This document shows positions 8,955 through 19,331 of a stretch of DNA of 64,000 nucleotides, one piece after another (position 1 is the first letter of the stretch; each line of letters starts with the position of its first letter). A program made the translations under genes and the position numbers. Source of the DNA: JBBQVZ01 sp963695975 (GTDB lineage Bacteria > Actinomycetota > UBA4738 > HRBIN12); the NCBI GenBank assembly GCA_963695975.1, contig CAVOIB010000009.1:124001-188000 (forward strand), in the 5' to 3' direction. Under the pieces are notes generated by a model. That model had not been told where the DNA came from. It searched no databases and was given only the letters and a program-made list of their open reading frames with translations.

Positions 8955-9014
8955 AAGAGTTCACAAGCTCACAAGGAAACGCGCTCTGACCTGCGGAAAC
9001 GAGCCTCCGGCACT

Positions 9015-9044
9015 TTGACGGTCTCCGGAAGCCCCGCCTATACT
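9015..9044 (+). promoter_or_regulatory. Consensus promoter of the ATP synthase operon
   Basis: TTGACG (9015-9020), an 18-base spacer and TATACT (9039-9044) make the best housekeeping-type promoter of the window. The first start codon is at 9054, nine bases after the -10 box, so transcription would start about 3 bases before the ATG: a nearly leaderless operon mRNA. Confidence 0.75.
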
Positions 9045-9053
9045 GTGGCGCCC

Positions 9054-9284
9054 ATGACCTCCCAGCAGCACCACGACGACGCCTGGTCGGGCATGGGAAC
9101 CGGGTGGGCGATCACTTCGACGATGATCGGTGGGATCGCCACCATCGGGTTCTTGGGGTACCTGGTCGACCGACTGCTGGGCACGGAGCACGTCTTCGTG
9201 GCGATCGGGTTCGTCCTGGGCGCGGCAGCGGCGGTGTACATCATCTGGTTGCGGTACGGAGGGGGAGACGGTGGCGGCGCCTGA
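9054..9284 (+). CDS. AtpZ/AtpI-like ATP synthase accessory membrane protein
   Basis: 76 aa small protein with two hydrophobic helices (GWAITSTMIGGIATIGFLG and VFVAIGFVLGAAAAVYIIWL) separated by a YLVDRLLGTEH turn, the layout of AtpZ/AtpI (F0F1-ATPase subunit, putative) proteins at the head of atp operons. These small proteins are thought to assist assembly or ion supply of the c-ring. ATG 9054 is preferred over upstream TTG codons because it sits just after the mapped promoter. It overlaps the next gene. Confidence 0.8.
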   Translation: MTSQQHHDDAWSGMGTGWAITSTMIGGIATIGFLGYLVDRLLGTEHVFVAIGFVLGAAAAVYIIWLRYGGGDGGGA

Positions 9285-9690
9285 GCCAGAGCGCGAACTT
9301 ATACGACGCGTCTCGCCAGTGGCGCTCCCCGCTGCGCTACTCGCATTCGTCGTCGCCTCACTCATCGGCGGGCGTGACGCAGGCTGGTCGGCAGCCATCG
9401 CCATCGCGCTCGTCTATCTGAACTTCGTCGCGAACGCCCTGTCGATCGCCTGGGCCGCGACGATCTCGCCGACGCTCGTGAGCATCGTGGCGCTTGGCGG
9501 GTACGTCGTCCGACTGATGATCTACACCCTGACCCTCGTGCTGCTGAACCAGCTGCTGTGGTTCTCGCCCGTCGCGTTCGCGCTCGCGTTGGTGCCGGCG
9601 ATCGTCGCGCTCCTCATCTACGAGACCAAAGCGCTCTCCGGACGGATGCAGGCCGATCTCTGGACCTTCGAAGGAGGTCGGCGGCCGTGA
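9271..9690 (+). CDS. atpI: ATP synthase I-like membrane protein
   Basis: 139 aa, four hydrophobic segments, no soluble domain. The position immediately before atpB and the length fit ATP synthase protein I, although sequence conservation in this family is low. GTG 9271 has the purine-rich site GGAGGGGGAGA at 9258-9268. It overlaps the preceding AtpZ-like gene by 14 bases and atpB by GTGA (9687-9690), so all three are coupled. Together the two small genes suggest a two-component assembly module. Confidence 0.75.
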   Translation: MAAPEPERELIRRVSPVALPAALLAFVVASLIGGRDAGWSAAIAIALVYLNFVANALSIAWAATISPTLVSIVALGGYVVRLMIYTLTLVLLNQLLWFSPVAFALALVPAIVALLIYETKALSGRMQADLWTFEGGRRP

Positions 9691-10481
9691 GCGGGATCCT
9701 CGCCGCCACGTTCGAGCCGCCCAGCACGAACGACTTCGTCTACGGCTGCTGGGGGCCGTCGGTCAAGATCGCCGGCTTCAACCTCTGTTACAACTTCATC
9801 ACGTTCTTGGTAACGCTCACCACCATCATCGTGTTGTCGCTCTTCATCGTCGCCTTCCGCAAGCCGAAGGTGGTGCCAAGCAAGTTCCAACTGATGATGG
9901 AGCTCGGCGTATCGTTCGTGCGCGAGAACATCGCCGAGCCGATGCTGGGCAGCCACGCCGGGCCGTTCATGCCGCTCTTAGCGTCGTTCTTCTTCTTCAT
10001 CCTGATCGGCAACATGTTCGAGATCGTGCCGGGGATCAACTTCTCGGCGAGCAGCCGCGTCGCGATCCCGCTCGTGCTCGCCCTGATCTCGTGGTTCACG
10101 TACAACACCGTCGGGATCCGAAAACATGGCTTCTTCGGCTACCTCCGGCACACCTGCATCATCCCGGAGGCGCCGGCGATCCTCCGTTACGGGCTTCTGA
10201 TGCCGATCGAATTCATCTCGAACATCATCGTGCGGCCGATCACGCTCACGGTCCGTCTCACGGCCAACTTCGTGGCCGGGCATTTCCTTCTGGCGATCTT
10301 CTTCCTTGGGACCGTCTTCTTCCTCGAGGACGGCCCGAAGACGTGGCCGTTCGCCGCGTTGTCGTTCCCGCTCGCGTTGATGCTCGTCGGACTCGAGCTC
10401 TTCGTCGCGGCCCTGCAAGCGTTCATCTTCGCCGTCCTCAGCGCCTCCTACATCGGGCAGGCGATGGCGGAGGGGCACTAG
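9687..10481 (+). CDS. atpB: ATP synthase F0 subunit a
   Basis: 264 aa. Membrane stator subunit that forms the proton half-channels against the c-ring. The conserved Arg helix is recognisable as PITLTVRLTANFVAGH, with the essential Arg equivalent to E. coli Arg210, and the C-terminal helix ends ALQAFIFAVLSASYIGQA. GTG 9687 has an AAGGAGG ribosome site at 9670-9676 inside the end of atpI. Followed closely by atpE. Confidence 0.93.
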   Translation: MSGILAATFEPPSTNDFVYGCWGPSVKIAGFNLCYNFITFLVTLTTIIVLSLFIVAFRKPKVVPSKFQLMMELGVSFVRENIAEPMLGSHAGPFMPLLASFFFFILIGNMFEIVPGINFSASSRVAIPLVLALISWFTYNTVGIRKHGFFGYLRHTCIIPEAPAILRYGLLMPIEFISNIIVRPITLTVRLTANFVAGHFLLAIFFLGTVFFLEDGPKTWPFAALSFPLALMLVGLELFVAALQAFIFAVLSASYIGQAMAEGH

Positions 10482-10494
10482 AAGGAGGCACTGG

Positions 10495-10740
10495 ATGTTC
10501 CATCTCATCGCGCAAGTCTCGGGGAACCTTGACGGCCTGGCCACCATCGGCAAGGGGCTCGTCATCGGGCTCGCCGCGATCGGGCCAGGCATCGGTCTGG
10601 GGATCCTGATCGGCAAGTCGGTGGAAGCGATGGCCCGCCAGCCCGAGTATGCCGGGCAGGTCCGGACCACGATGTTCATCGGCATCGGTCTGATCGAAGC
10701 GCTCGCCCTGTTCGGCATCGCGTTCTCGTTCATCATCTAA
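10495..10740 (+). CDS. atpE: ATP synthase F0 subunit c
   Basis: 81 aa, two-helix hairpin that builds the rotor ring. Helix 1 has the glycine pattern GLAAIGPGIGLGILIG; the polar loop is ARQPE (residues 47-51); helix 2 has the ion-carrying carboxylate Glu68 in GLIEALALF. The residue after the Glu is Ala, not the Ser/Thr of sodium-binding rings, so proton coupling is expected. A GAAGGAGG site just upstream (about 10480-10487) drives ATG 10495. Confidence 0.95.
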   Translation: MFHLIAQVSGNLDGLATIGKGLVIGLAAIGPGIGLGILIGKSVEAMARQPEYAGQVRTTMFIGIGLIEALALFGIAFSFII

Positions 10741-10753
10741 GAGGGGAGGGCCG

Positions 10754-11302
10754 ATGCTAAGAACGGTGCTCGGACTTCTCGCTGCCGGGTCCAGCGACAA
10801 GGAGAACCTCTACCCACACGCCGCCGAGTTGATCGTCGGCGCGGTCGCGTTCGCGATCATCTTCTTCTTCATGTGGAAGTGGGTGCTGCCCCGCGTGAAC
10901 GTGCTCCTAGAGCAGCGCCGCGAGCAGATCCAGGGCGAGATGGAGAAGGCTGAGCAGGCCCATCAGGAGGCAGACGCCGAGCTCGCGAGCTACCGGGCGA
11001 AGCTCGCCGACGCGCAGGGAGAGGCAAACCGCATCATCGAGGAGGCCCGGCGCACCGCCGATCAGTTGCGCGTTGACCTGCAGGCCAAGGCCGAGCAGGA
11101 ATCGCAGTCGATCGTGCTGCGAGCCCAGGAGGAGATCCGCGCGGAGCGCGACCGGGTCTTCCAGGAGCTCCGGATCCAGGTAGGTGAGATCGCGGTGGAG
11201 CTGGCCGGCAAGGTGGTCGGCGCGGAGCTCGACCCTTCGGCCCACGGCCGGCTGATCGACGAGTACATCGACCAGGTCGGGTCCGGGAACGGGCAGAACT
11301 GA
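10754..11302 (+). CDS. atpF: ATP synthase F0 subunit b
   Basis: 182 aa. One N-terminal membrane helix (about residues 22-42, ELIVGAVAFAIIFFFMWKW) and then a long charged amphipathic helix rich in Glu, Gln and Ala that forms the peripheral stalk coiled coil. Ordinary length for the family, i.e. not the b-delta fusion found in Mycobacterium. The stop at 11302 is followed one base later by the atpH start. Confidence 0.92.
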   Translation: MLRTVLGLLAAGSSDKENLYPHAAELIVGAVAFAIIFFFMWKWVLPRVNVLLEQRREQIQGEMEKAEQAHQEADAELASYRAKLADAQGEANRIIEEARRTADQLRVDLQAKAEQESQSIVLRAQEEIRAERDRVFQELRIQVGEIAVELAGKVVGAELDPSAHGRLIDEYIDQVGSGNGQN

Positions 11303-11303
11303 C

Positions 11304-11842
11304 GTGACGAGGGAAGCGCTCATCGGCGGGTACGCGCAGGCGATGTTCTCCGTGGCGCGCGCCGAGGACGCACTTCCGGCGGTCGAGGACGAGCTGTACG
11401 CGTTCGGCAAGGCGCTCGAGCAGCACACGGACCTGCGGCAATCGCTGACCGATGCGGCGCTGCCGGTGGAGAACAAGAAGGCCGTGGTGACCGACCTGCT
11501 CGGCGGGCGGGCCAACCCAGTCACGGTCAATCTCCTGGGGTTCGTGATCGATGCCGGACACGCCCGCGAGCTGCCGAAGATCGTGGACGAGCTAGCACGG
11601 ATGGCCTCCGAAGAGCGCCAGCACGCGCTCGCAGAGGTCCGCACGGCCGTAGCCCTCTCCGCGGATCAGCGCCAGCGCTTGGCCGAGGCTCTGTCCCGGG
11701 CCACGGGTCGCCAGGTCGACGTGAAGGTCGTGGTCGACCCGTCCGTGGTCGGCGGCGTGATCGCCCGCGTGGGCGATGAGGTCTTCGACGGTTCGATCGC
11801 GAGCCGTCTGGTGGACGCCAAACAAGCACTAGGGAGCGTGTG

Positions 11843-11843
<1 letters not shown>
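11304..11843 (+). CDS. atpH: ATP synthase F1 subunit delta
   Basis: 179 aa, OSCP/delta family, connecting the peripheral stalk to the top of F1. The N-terminal GGYAQAMFSVARAEDALP and the C-terminal VDPSVVGGVIARVGDEVFDGSIASRL are the family signatures. GTG start, one base after atpF. Normal length, in contrast to the long delta proteins of Streptomyces and the fused form of Mycobacterium. Confidence 0.92.
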
Positions 11844-13510
<1,667 letters not shown>

Positions 13511-13513
13511 CCC

Positions 13514-14407
13514 ATGGGCGCACAGCTCCGTGTCGTCCGTCGGCGGATCAAGTCGGTCCAGTCGACGAGGAAGATCACTCGCGCGATGGAGCTCATCGCG
13601 TCCTCGAGGATCCTCAAGGCGCAGCAGCGGGTGGAATCCTCGCGCCCGTACGCCGTGCAGCTGACGGCGGCGATGGAAGACGTCGCGCGCCAGACGGGCT
13701 CGATCGTGCACCCCCTGCTCGAGGAGCGCGAGACGGTCGCCAAGGTTGGTGTGCTGGTCGTCACGTCGGACCGCGGCCTCGCGGGTTCGTACAACTCCAA
13801 CGTCCTGAAGATCGCCGAGCAGATCCTGACGAGCGTCCGACGTCGCGACGTCGAGCCCATCGTCTATGTCATCGGGAAGAAGGGTGTCGGGTACTTCCGC
13901 TTCCGGGGTGTCCCGATGCGTACCTCGTGGCAGGGCTTCAGCGAGGTTCCGCCGTATGCGAAAGCCGAGGAGATCGGCCGTGCGCTGATCGACGATTTCG
14001 CGCACTCGGAGATCGACGAGCTCCACTGCGCGTACACCGACTTCCGGTCGGCGTTCACGCTCCGAGCGACGTCGAAGCGGTTCCTTCCGATCGCGCCCGA
14101 GGAGGTCACCGGCAGCGGCGGAGGGATGGTTCCCGCCGAGTACCTGTTCGAGCCGGAACCCGAGCAGATCCTGGACCACCTGCTTCCGCAGTACGTGATC
14201 ACCAAGGTATATGCGGCGCTGCTGGAATCCGCGGCGTCTGAGAACGCCGCCCGGCGGCGCGCGATGAAGGCCGCCACCGACAACGCTGAGGAACTGATCA
14301 AGCGGTACGTCCGGCAGGCGAACCGAGCCCGCCAGGATGAGATCACGACCGAGATCCTGGAGATCGTCGGTGGGGCTGAGGCTCTGGCCGCGGCATCGGA
14401 GGAGTGA
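13514..14407 (+). CDS. atpG: ATP synthase F1 subunit gamma
   Basis: 297 aa central rotor shaft. N-terminal helix RRRIKSVQSTRKITRAMELI and the C-terminal helix ASENAARRRAMKAATDNAEE match the family coiled coil. The middle segment VLVVTSDRGLAGSYNSN is the conserved Rossmann-like domain. Starts three bases after the atpA stop. Confidence 0.94.
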   Translation: MGAQLRVVRRRIKSVQSTRKITRAMELIASSRILKAQQRVESSRPYAVQLTAAMEDVARQTGSIVHPLLEERETVAKVGVLVVTSDRGLAGSYNSNVLKIAEQILTSVRRRDVEPIVYVIGKKGVGYFRFRGVPMRTSWQGFSEVPPYAKAEEIGRALIDDFAHSEIDELHCAYTDFRSAFTLRATSKRFLPIAPEEVTGSGGGMVPAEYLFEPEPEQILDHLLPQYVITKVYAALLESAASENAARRRAMKAATDNAEELIKRYVRQANRARQDEITTEILEIVGGAEALAAASEE

Positions 14408-14409
14408 CG

Positions 14410-15837
14410 ATGACTGAGCAGAACGGACACGCGAAGGGCCGGGTGGTGCAGGTGATCGGGCCGGTGGTGGACGTGGAGTTCCCACCGGCAGAGCTGCCTG
14501 AGATCTTCACCGCGCTGAAGGTAGACCTCACGCTTGCCGACGAGACGACGACGATCACGTGCGAGGTTGCGCAGCACATCGGCGACAACCAGGTGCGCGC
14601 GATCGCCCTCAAGCCGACCGACGGGCTGACTCGCGGCGCTCCCGTTGAGAACACGGGCGCTCCCATCAGCGTGCCCGTTGGCGAAGGCGTCTTGGGTCAC
14701 GTGTACAACGTGCTCGGCGAGCCGCTCGACGCGAGCATGGCAGATATCCATCCCGACACGTACTGGCCGATCCACCGCGAGTCGCCACCGTTCGCAGACC
14801 TCGAACCGAAGAAGGTCATGCTCGAGACCGGCATCAAGGTCATCGACCTCTTGGAGCCCTACGTACAGGGCGGCAAGATCGGGATGTTCGGCGGCGCGGG
14901 CGTGGGCAAGACCGTGATCATCCAGGAGATGATCCGCCGGCAGGCCGAGCAACATGGTGGGGTGTCGGTGTTCGCGGGTGTCGGCGAGCGCACGCGCGAA
15001 GGTAACGATCTGTTCTTGGAGATGACCGAGTCGGGCGTCATCGAGAAGACCGCGCTCGTGTTCGGTCAGATGGACGAGCCGCCGGGGGTGCGTCTGCGGG
15101 TCGCCCTTTCGGCTCTCACGATGGCCGAGTACTTCCGCGATGAGAAGCACCTGGACGTGCTCCTGTTCGTGGACAACATCTTCCGGTTCACGCAGGCTGG
15201 GTCCGAAGTCTCCACGCTGCTCGGGCGTATGCCGAGCGCCGTCGGCTATCAGCCGAACCTGGCAAGCGAGATGGGCATGCTCCAGGAACGGATCACGTCG
15301 GCGGGCGGGCGGTCCATCACGTCGCTGCAAGCGATCTACGTGCCGGCCGATGACTTCACCGACCCGGCGCCGCACGCAGCGTTCGCACACCTGGACGCGA
15401 CGACCGTGCTTTCGCGCGAGATCGCTTCCCTCGGCATCTACCCCGCCGTGGATCCGCTGGAATCCAGCAGTCGGATCCTCGACCCGCGCTACGTCGGCGA
15501 CGAGCACTACGCCGTCGCGCGTCGCGTGCAGGAGATCCTCCAGCGGTACAAGGATCTCCAGGACATCATCGCGATCCTCGGTATCGACGAGCTCGCCGAG
15601 GAGGACAAGGTCATCGTCTCGCGGGCCCGCAAGATCCAGAAGTTCCTGTCGCAGCCGATGTTCGTCGCAGAGCAGTTCACGGGACTGCCCGGCAAATACA
15701 CGCCGATCGACGAGACGGTGGCGTCGTTCAAAGGCCTCTGCGAGGGCGAGTACGACCACCTCCCGGAGCAGGCGTTCTTCCTCGTCGGCGGGATCGAAGA
15801 GGCCGTGGAGCAGGCGAAGCAGATGGAGGCGGCGTAG
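14410..15837 (+). CDS. atpD: ATP synthase F1 subunit beta
   Basis: 475 aa catalytic subunit. Walker A GGAGVGKT at about residues 161-168, the catalytic GERTREGNDL segment, MDEPPGVRLRVALSALT and the Walker B LLFVDNIFRFTQAG are all intact. ATG 14410 is preferred to GTG 14404 because the GGAGGAG site at 14398-14404 gives normal spacing. The gene follows atpG by two bases and precedes atpC by two. Confidence 0.95.
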   Translation: MTEQNGHAKGRVVQVIGPVVDVEFPPAELPEIFTALKVDLTLADETTTITCEVAQHIGDNQVRAIALKPTDGLTRGAPVENTGAPISVPVGEGVLGHVYNVLGEPLDASMADIHPDTYWPIHRESPPFADLEPKKVMLETGIKVIDLLEPYVQGGKIGMFGGAGVGKTVIIQEMIRRQAEQHGGVSVFAGVGERTREGNDLFLEMTESGVIEKTALVFGQMDEPPGVRLRVALSALTMAEYFRDEKHLDVLLFVDNIFRFTQAGSEVSTLLGRMPSAVGYQPNLASEMGMLQERITSAGGRSITSLQAIYVPADDFTDPAPHAAFAHLDATTVLSREIASLGIYPAVDPLESSSRILDPRYVGDEHYAVARRVQEILQRYKDLQDIIAILGIDELAEEDKVIVSRARKIQKFLSQPMFVAEQFTGLPGKYTPIDETVASFKGLCEGEYDHLPEQAFFLVGGIEEAVEQAKQMEAA

Positions 15838-15839
15838 CC

Positions 15840-16244
15840 GTGGCGCTCGAAGTTCATCTGGTCACCCCCGAACGCGAGGTCTGGGTCGGCATGGCCGACA
15901 TGCTGATCGCACATGGCGTCGACGGGGACGTCGGGATCCTGGGAGGTCATGCGCCACTGTTGGCCCAGCTCGCGATCGGTCCAGTGAAGGTTCATGTGGA
16001 GGGGGGTGAGACCCTCGAGGCCGTTGTCGATGGAGGATTCCTGCACGTCGGCACGCACGAGGGAGTCACCCGGGCGGACGTGCTCGCCGCGTTCGCCGAG
16101 CTGAAGGAAGAGATCGACCTGGAGGCGGCGCGACAGACGGTCGCTCGATTGCAGAACCTCGACACGCACCTTGCCGAGGCCGAGCTCCTATCGATGAAGG
16201 GCGAGCTCCAGAAAGCGCTCGCGCGTGTCGAGCTCGCCGGCTGA
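15840..16244 (+). CDS. atpC: ATP synthase F1 subunit epsilon
   Basis: 134 aa. N-terminal beta-sandwich (LEVHLVTPEREVWVG, GDVGILGGHAPLLAQL) and C-terminal helical pair with the LAAFAELKEEIDLEAAR segment. GTG start two bases after atpD. Last gene of the ATP synthase operon, followed by a hairpin terminator. Confidence 0.93.
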   Translation: MALEVHLVTPEREVWVGMADMLIAHGVDGDVGILGGHAPLLAQLAIGPVKVHVEGGETLEAVVDGGFLHVGTHEGVTRADVLAAFAELKEEIDLEAARQTVARLQNLDTHLAEAELLSMKGELQKALARVELAG

Positions 16245-16252
16245 CCCCAGGC

Positions 16253-16278
16253 ATGCCGTGACCAGAAGGTCACAGCAT
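16253..16278 (+). terminator. Hairpin after the ATP synthase operon
   Basis: GTGACC (16258-16263), loop AGAA, GGTCAC (16268-16273) form a perfect stem. It extends to ATGC/GCAT through one mismatched C/A pair and to an outer CCCC/GGGG. No U-run follows, as is common for actinobacterial hairpin terminators. Confidence 0.7.
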
Positions 16279-16305
16279 CTCCGGGGTGCGCTCCACTCTC
16301 GGCGT

Positions 16306-16311
16306 TAGCAT
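16306..16311 (+). promoter_or_regulatory. -10 box of murA, short leader
   Basis: TAGCAT lies 9 bases before ATG 16321, which places the start of transcription about three bases from the start codon. No convincing -35 element is seen. Confidence 0.55.
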
Positions 16312-16320
16312 CAGACGATC

Positions 16321-17589
16321 ATGGACCGATTGTTCGTGACCGGTGGTGCGCGGCTGGAGGGATCCGTGCGCATCTCCGGCGCCAAGAACTCCGCCCTGAA
16401 GCTCATGGCCGCGTCGCTGCTCGCGCCAGGCACGAGCCTGGTGCGGAACGTTCCACGGATCCGGGACTGCACCGTGATGGTCGATATGCTCGAACACTTC
16501 GGGCTGCGCGTCCGGCTGGAGGATGGCGTCGCCGAGCTTGATGCTCGCGAGGTGCACGACGTGGAGGCGCCTGACGAGCTCGTGCGTCAGATGCGTGCGT
16601 CGATCGTGGTGCTCGGCCCGCTCCTCGCGCGCTGCGGACGTGCGCGGGTCTCCCTGCCTGGCGGCGACGAGATCGGTTCCCGGCCGGTCGACCTGCACGT
16701 CCGTGGGCTCGAGCGCATGGGAGCCGAGTTCCGGTCCGAGCACGGGTTCCTCGTCGCCGAAGCGCGCGAGCTGCGCGGTGCGCCGATAACGCTCGACTAC
16801 CCGAGCGTCACCGCCACCGAGAACCTGCTGATGGCGGCGGTACTCGCGAGGGGGACAACCGTGATCGACAACGCCGCGCGCGAGCCGGAGACTGCTGACC
16901 TGGCGGCGTATCTCGTCACGATGGGCGCGCTGATCGATGGCGCGGGTTCCAGCACGATCGAGATCCAGGGCGTGGATGAGCTGCGGCCCGCCGAGCATAC
17001 GGCCGTCGCCGACCGGATCGAGGCCGGCACGTGGGCGGCGGCCGCGGTCGCCACTCAGGGCGACGTGACGATCACGAACGCCAGGCCCGAGCACCTCGAG
17101 TTGTTCTTAGCGAAGCTGGGCGATGCGGGCGCCGACGTTTCGGTGAGCGACGCCGGGTTGCGGATCCGGCAGGAGCGCCGGTCGCACGCGGTCGACTTCG
17201 TGACCCTCCCGTACCCGGGGATCGCCACCGACTTCCAGCCCATCCTCCTGGCCATGCTCGCCACCGCTGAAGGCACCGCGATCGTGACCGAGAACGTCTT
17301 CGAGGGCCGGTTCCTGTACGTGGGGGAGCTCGCGCGGATGGGGGCGGACATCCGGACGGAGGGACACCACGCCGTGATCCGTGGTGTTCCGCGTCTGTCG
17401 GCCGCGCCGGTCCGTGCGCTCGACATCCGGGCGGGCGTCGCGCTCGTCATCGCCGCCCTGGGCGCTGAGGGACAGACCGAGATCGCGGACATGCAGCACG
17501 TCGACCGCGGGTACGAGGACTTCGAGGTGAAGCTCGAAGCGCTCGGCGCCGAGGTCCGGCGCGAACGCGAGCTCGTCACGCTCCCGTGA
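16321..17589 (+). CDS. murA: UDP-GlcNAc enolpyruvyl transferase MurA with active-site Asp
   Basis: 422 aa. First committed step of peptidoglycan precursor synthesis: transfers enolpyruvate from PEP to UDP-GlcNAc. N-terminal SGAKNSALKLMAASLL includes the conserved Lys. The active-site loop reads LPGGDEIGSRPVDLH, so the residue equivalent to E. coli Cys115 is Asp116 (codon GAC at 16666-16668). The same Cys-to-Asp change occurs naturally in Mycobacterium tuberculosis MurA and prevents fosfomycin alkylation. The rest of the fold is intact and of normal length, so the enzyme should be active. Its stop overlaps the next gene (GTGA). Confidence 0.95.
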   Translation: MDRLFVTGGARLEGSVRISGAKNSALKLMAASLLAPGTSLVRNVPRIRDCTVMVDMLEHFGLRVRLEDGVAELDAREVHDVEAPDELVRQMRASIVVLGPLLARCGRARVSLPGGDEIGSRPVDLHVRGLERMGAEFRSEHGFLVAEARELRGAPITLDYPSVTATENLLMAAVLARGTTVIDNAAREPETADLAAYLVTMGALIDGAGSSTIEIQGVDELRPAEHTAVADRIEAGTWAAAAVATQGDVTITNARPEHLELFLAKLGDAGADVSVSDAGLRIRQERRSHAVDFVTLPYPGIATDFQPILLAMLATAEGTAIVTENVFEGRFLYVGELARMGADIRTEGHHAVIRGVPRLSAAPVRALDIRAGVALVIAALGAEGQTEIADMQHVDRGYEDFEVKLEALGAEVRRERELVTLP

Positions 17590-19331
17590 GAGGTCCGGCT
17601 CGGCCGGCCGTGTTCGTGGCGATGTTGCTCGCGTTGCTCACGCCGCCGCATCGAGCGTCGGCCCAAGGGCTCCATCCACCCGGCGAGGTGATCCTCGTCG
17701 CCGTCGACGACGCCACGCTCGCCGATCTGCTTTCCACCCCAGGGTTCCTCGCGCTCGCGAACCAGGGGGGCGCCGGACTCGTCGTCATGCAAGGTTCGGG
17801 TGACGTTCCGGCCGATCTCGCCGATGCCGCCGCGCGTTCACCTGCATCGGTGGGGGTGCGTTCGTTGGACTATGGGTCGGTAGCTGGGGGCGGGGGGGCA
17901 GCCTCCCCCGTGAGCCTTCAGGCGTCGGCGAGGGCGTTGGAGCGGGAACTGGATCGGTCGACCGCCGAGGAGGTGGTCGCGATCGTCGTTGCCAGCCCAC
18001 CTTCGACGGCTGCCTCGGGCGGGCGTCTCGCCGGGGTCATCGTCGCGCACGGACCTCCGGCCGACCTCGCCGACGCCATGCGGGATGGCCCGAAAGGGGT
18101 GCCGCTCTCGACGTTGACTTCGGACTCGACGCGCCGCCTCGGCGTCGTTACGAGCGCAGACCTCGTCGAGAGCGGGCTCGCAGTGGCAGGAACGGGTGAT
18201 GCGGCGTTCGAGGAGGGTGCGCGGATCGAAGGCGTCGACGTTCCCCCGCCGCTCGGGCTGTACGACCGGTACATCCAGTCGAAACGACTGTCGGTTCCGA
18301 TCGGGACGGCGGCGGGTCTGTTCGTCACGATCGCCGGGTTGCTGGCCCTTGCCGCTCTCCTGTGGCGGGCCTCACCCCGCTGGTCACGTTCGCTGCTGGC
18401 GTGGGTGGCGATCTCGTCTCCCTTCCTGGCGTTATCGCTACTGCTCGCCGGGCACCTCGCATCGCTCACGTACGCCACGGCGATCACGTTCGTCGTGGCG
18501 GTGACGGTGCTGGGGACGCTTTCACTGGTCCCGGTCGCGCGCCGCAAGGGCACGCTCGTCGCGCTCGCGGTCGCGGGCTCGATCCTGCTGGCGGCCTTCG
18601 TGGTCGAGGCCGCTCTCGGATGGACCGCGGCTCTCACGCCGTTGCTCGGTGGCTCGCAACTCGACGGCGGGCGGTTCTTCGGCCTGCCGAACGCGTTCAT
18701 CGGGCTCCTGCTCGGTGGTTCGATCTACGTCGCGCAGCGTCTGCCGCGCGCAGCAGGCGCCGTGGTCATCGCCGGCACCGGGCTGTTCGCCGGTCTCCCA
18801 TGGACGGGGTCCAACCTCGGCGCGGCCGTGACGCTCTTCGCGGGCGCTGGGATCTGGTGGGGGTTGCGAGGAGAACTCGGGTGGGCAAGAACGACGCTCG
18901 CGTCGATCGTCGCCGTCGCCGTCGGTACGGGGGCGGTCGTCTTCGCGCACCGGTACCTGACATCGGCCCCAACACATATCACCCGATTCGCCGAGCGGAC
19001 CGAGGGGCTTGCGAGCTTCTGGAGCAAGCTCATCGACAGGCTGCAGGTCGGGACCGACCTCATCGCGCGGAACCCGTTCGCGTTGGTTCCGGTGCTCGGT
19101 GTCCTCGGAACGCTCGCGCTGGTCCTTTGGCCTCCGGCCCCCGTGCGTCTCACGTTCACCGAGGCGCCGGTGTGGCGGGCCGCGCTCCTCGCGATCGTCC
19201 TGGCTAGCATCGTGGCCTACCTGGCGAACGACTCCGGGGCCGCGGCGATCGGGGAGGGCTTCACCACGTCGTTCGCGGCGCTCTTGTACGTGTCGTTGCT
19301 CCGCCGGAACGACATCATGGAGGAACCGTGA
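17586..19331 (+). CDS. Unknown polytopic membrane protein with extracellular N-domain
   Basis: 581 aa; function not recognised. A signal peptide (about residues 1-26, ending RASAQ) is followed by an extracytoplasmic domain of roughly 200 residues that opens EVILVAVDDATLADLL, reminiscent of the first strand of alkaline-phosphatase-like domains. About ten hydrophobic helices follow from residue 236 on. A conserved-looking GGSQLDGGRFFGLPNAFIG segment lies between helices. GTG start overlaps murA (GTGA), and the stop overlaps the CPBP protease gene (GTGA), so it is transcribed with murA and may act at the cell envelope. Confidence 0.7.
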   Translation: MRGPARPAVFVAMLLALLTPPHRASAQGLHPPGEVILVAVDDATLADLLSTPGFLALANQGGAGLVVMQGSGDVPADLADAAARSPASVGVRSLDYGSVAGGGGAASPVSLQASARALERELDRSTAEEVVAIVVASPPSTAASGGRLAGVIVAHGPPADLADAMRDGPKGVPLSTLTSDSTRRLGVVTSADLVESGLAVAGTGDAAFEEGARIEGVDVPPPLGLYDRYIQSKRLSVPIGTAAGLFVTIAGLLALAALLWRASPRWSRSLLAWVAISSPFLALSLLLAGHLASLTYATAITFVVAVTVLGTLSLVPVARRKGTLVALAVAGSILLAAFVVEAALGWTAALTPLLGGSQLDGGRFFGLPNAFIGLLLGGSIYVAQRLPRAAGAVVIAGTGLFAGLPWTGSNLGAAVTLFAGAGIWWGLRGELGWARTTLASIVAVAVGTGAVVFAHRYLTSAPTHITRFAERTEGLASFWSKLIDRLQVGTDLIARNPFALVPVLGVLGTLALVLWPPAPVRLTFTEAPVWRAALLAIVLASIVAYLANDSGAAAIGEGFTTSFAALLYVSLLRRNDIMEEP

